Shown here piece after piece: positions 62,724 to 64,000 of a stretch of 64,000 bases of DNA. The notes beneath the pieces are model-generated. The model made no database searches, was not told the origin of the DNA, and saw nothing but the letters and a program-made list of their open reading frames with translations. How positions within the stretch are numbered: position 1 is the stretch's first letter; the number at the start of each line of letters is the position of its first letter. Where the stretch lies: the NCBI GenBank assembly GCA_017347465.1, contig AP021858.1, positions 2,002,472 to 2,066,471 on the forward strand, given 5' to 3'. The translations under genes and the position numbers were made by a program. Origin of the DNA: Candidatus Nitrosymbiomonas proteolyticus. GTDB taxonomy: Bacteria > Armatimonadota > Fimbriimonadia > Fimbriimonadales > Fimbriimonadaceae.

Positions 62724-63709
62724 AGGAGGTCCGCTGGGGCATTCTGGGGCCGGGTTCGATCGCGCGGACGTTTGCCGAAGCCGTGAAGCGAGTTCCTGGT
62801 TGCTCGCTCTCAGCGGTCGGATCGCGAAGCTTCGAACGAGCTGCAGACTTCGCCTCGAAGCATGACGTTGAGCGTCCCCACGGCAGCTATCTCGAATTGG
62901 TGAACGACCCGGACGTCGACGCGGTGTACGTTGCGACGCCTCACGCGTTTCATTGCGAACACGCGATTCTTGCGCTTCGGGCGGGGAAGGCGGTTCTTTG
63001 TGAGAAGCCGCTCGCCCTGAACGCAAGACAAGCGGAGGCGATGGCGCGGGCCTCGCGCGAAGAAGGGCTGTTTCTCATGGAAGCGATGTGGACGCGATTC
63101 TTGCCCGCCGTTAAGTGGGTTGGGGAACGGGTCCGGGCCGGCGACTGGGGCGAAGTGAAATTCGTTTACGCGGACTTTGGATTCCGATCCAGCTTCGATC
63201 CGGCGAGCCGTCTGTATGACCTCCGATTGGGTGGTGGTGCCCTGCTCGACGTAGGGGTCTATCCGGTTTCCTTCGCAACGATGCTTTTGGGCGAGCCTGA
63301 GAGCGTTTCGTCGGCCGCCGAACTTGGCCTGTCGGGCGTCGATGAATCTTCGAGCTACCTGCTCGCTTATGCCAATGGCGCGCAGGCGTTGCTTTCGAGC
63401 AGCATCATCGTCGCGACTCCCCAAGAGGCTCGGATCGTGTGCGAGCGGGGCTGGCTCCGCCTCAAGGCCCCGTTCTTTCGGTCGACGTCGGTCGAAGTTC
63501 ACTCCGGAGGCGAGGTGGAGATGCACGACTTCGCGATACCTGGCAACGGGTTCGAGTTTCAGATTGAAGAGGCGGCGGCTCGTATCCGAGCAGGAGCGGT
63601 CGAGAGTTCGATGATGCCCCATCAGGAGTCTGTGGCCGTTCTCCGGACGCTCGATCGGATTCGAGAGCCCTGGGGTCTGAAGTATCCGGGCGATGAGGCG
63701 AGCGAATGA
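62720..63709 (+). CDS. Gfo/Idh/MocA family oxidoreductase
   Basis: A 329-residue NAD(P) oxidoreductase. Rossmann motif WGILGPGSIARTFAEA at the start, YVATPHAFHCEH and VLCEKPLALNARQAEAM (catalytic Lys), then MEAMWTRFLPAV, typical of the dihydrodiol dehydrogenase-like branch. It oxidises or reduces a sugar or cyclitol. GTG 62720 overlaps the debranching stop. Confidence 0.92.
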   Translation: MKEVRWGILGPGSIARTFAEAVKRVPGCSLSAVGSRSFERAADFASKHDVERPHGSYLELVNDPDVDAVYVATPHAFHCEHAILALRAGKAVLCEKPLALNARQAEAMARASREEGLFLMEAMWTRFLPAVKWVGERVRAGDWGEVKFVYADFGFRSSFDPASRLYDLRLGGGALLDVGVYPVSFATMLLGEPESVSSAAELGLSGVDESSSYLLAYANGAQALLSSSIIVATPQEARIVCERGWLRLKAPFFRSTSVEVHSGGEVEMHDFAIPGNGFEFQIEEAAARIRAGAVESSMMPHQESVAVLRTLDRIREPWGLKYPGDEASE

Positions 63710-64000
63710 AATACGGCTCCGTCGCCGGAGTCGGCAAACCCGTTTCGCGCCTGGTTCAAGGCACGGTCATGCTCACGGCAGCTCGTCGGGAGGCCGGCTT
63801 CGAACTCCTCGACGGCGTGTTCGAGCGCGGATGCACCTGTTTCGACTCTGCGCACGTCTACGGGAACGGCGATTGCGAACGCGTTCTTGGGGAGTGGGTC
63901 CGCAGCCGGGGGATCGAAGACCGAGTCGTGATTCTCGACAAGGGCGCGCACCCCTACGAGGGCCGGAACCGGGTCACGCCCCACGACATTCGCTCCGACT
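63706..64000 (+). CDS. Aldo/keto reductase, truncated by window end
   Basis: The first 98 residues of an aldo/keto reductase: VQGTVMLTAA, CTCFDSAHVYGNGDCERVLG (catalytic Asp and Tyr), then VILDKGAHP with the catalytic Lys. It overlaps the previous stop as ATGA, so it belongs to the same operon as the debranching enzyme and oxidoreductase. Confidence 0.88.
   Translation, partial: MKYGSVAGVGKPVSRLVQGTVMLTAARREAGFELLDGVFERGCTCFDSAHVYGNGDCERVLGEWVRSRGIEDRVVILDKGAHPYEGRNRVTPHDIRSD

Overview
The window (64 kb, GC-rich) reads as chromosomal DNA of a free-living, motile, diderm bacterium. Signs are a flagellar operon, type IV prepilin-like proteins, a PEP-CTERM protein, an LptD-like outer-membrane protein, complex I subunits and several ECF sigma factors. 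This combination, with tightly overlapping genes (ATGA, GTGA, TTGA junctions) and a lone nuoB-nuoI pair, suggests Armatimonadota (Fimbriimonadia-like). That assignment is an inference from gene content; no rRNA is present.

Layout. 1-7009 (minus): flagellar operon flgB-flgC-small ORF-fliE-fliF-fliG-fliH-fliI-fliJ-lytic transglycosylase, with a sigma-28-like promoter upstream of flgB. 7191-7982: a PEP-CTERM gene interrupted by an in-frame TGA. 8083-11152 (minus): sugar ABC importer (binding protein and two permeases, no ATPase). 11296-12375: threonine aldolase. 12384-14433: a RAYT-type transposase between two arrays of one hairpin-forming repeat in opposite orientation; this is the most unusual locus. 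14479-15539: nuoB-nuoI. 15552-19196: DUF885 protein, O6-alkylguanine-DNA alkyltransferase and secreted Xaa-Pro aminopeptidase. 19251-23517 (minus): HAD phosphatase, nucleotidyltransferase, GDPD-like enzyme and two GT2-type proteins, probably making a surface glycan. 23718-26226: feoA and a FeoB split into two ORFs. 26293-28354: unknown protein, nadC, birA.

29153-33514 encodes a 1453-residue secreted SBBP/Ig-like repeat protein. 33627-44663 is mostly housekeeping: gpmA, DinB-like, dihydroorotase-like, Mrp, two ECF sigma genes, anti-sigma, DUF4446, signal peptidase I, NUDIX, TIM-barrel isomerase and an M48 protease. 44779-48762 is a pilin/pseudopilin operon behind a probable structured leader RNA. 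48796-52701 holds an EI24 membrane protein, trpB, an AraC regulator and asd. 52707-58758 (minus) is one overlapping operon: ECF sigma, anti-sigma, membrane protein, GlnD, two TrkA-type proteins. 58893-64000 holds the LptD-like protein, a small ORF, a glycogen-debranching-type enzyme, a Gfo/Idh/MocA oxidoreductase and a truncated aldo/keto reductase.

Regulation visible in sequence: several genes have a TANNNT-like hexamer 6-11 nt before the start codon and no Shine-Dalgarno, suggesting leaderless transcripts. feoA has a palindrome over its -10 region. No tRNA, rRNA or CRISPR array was seen.
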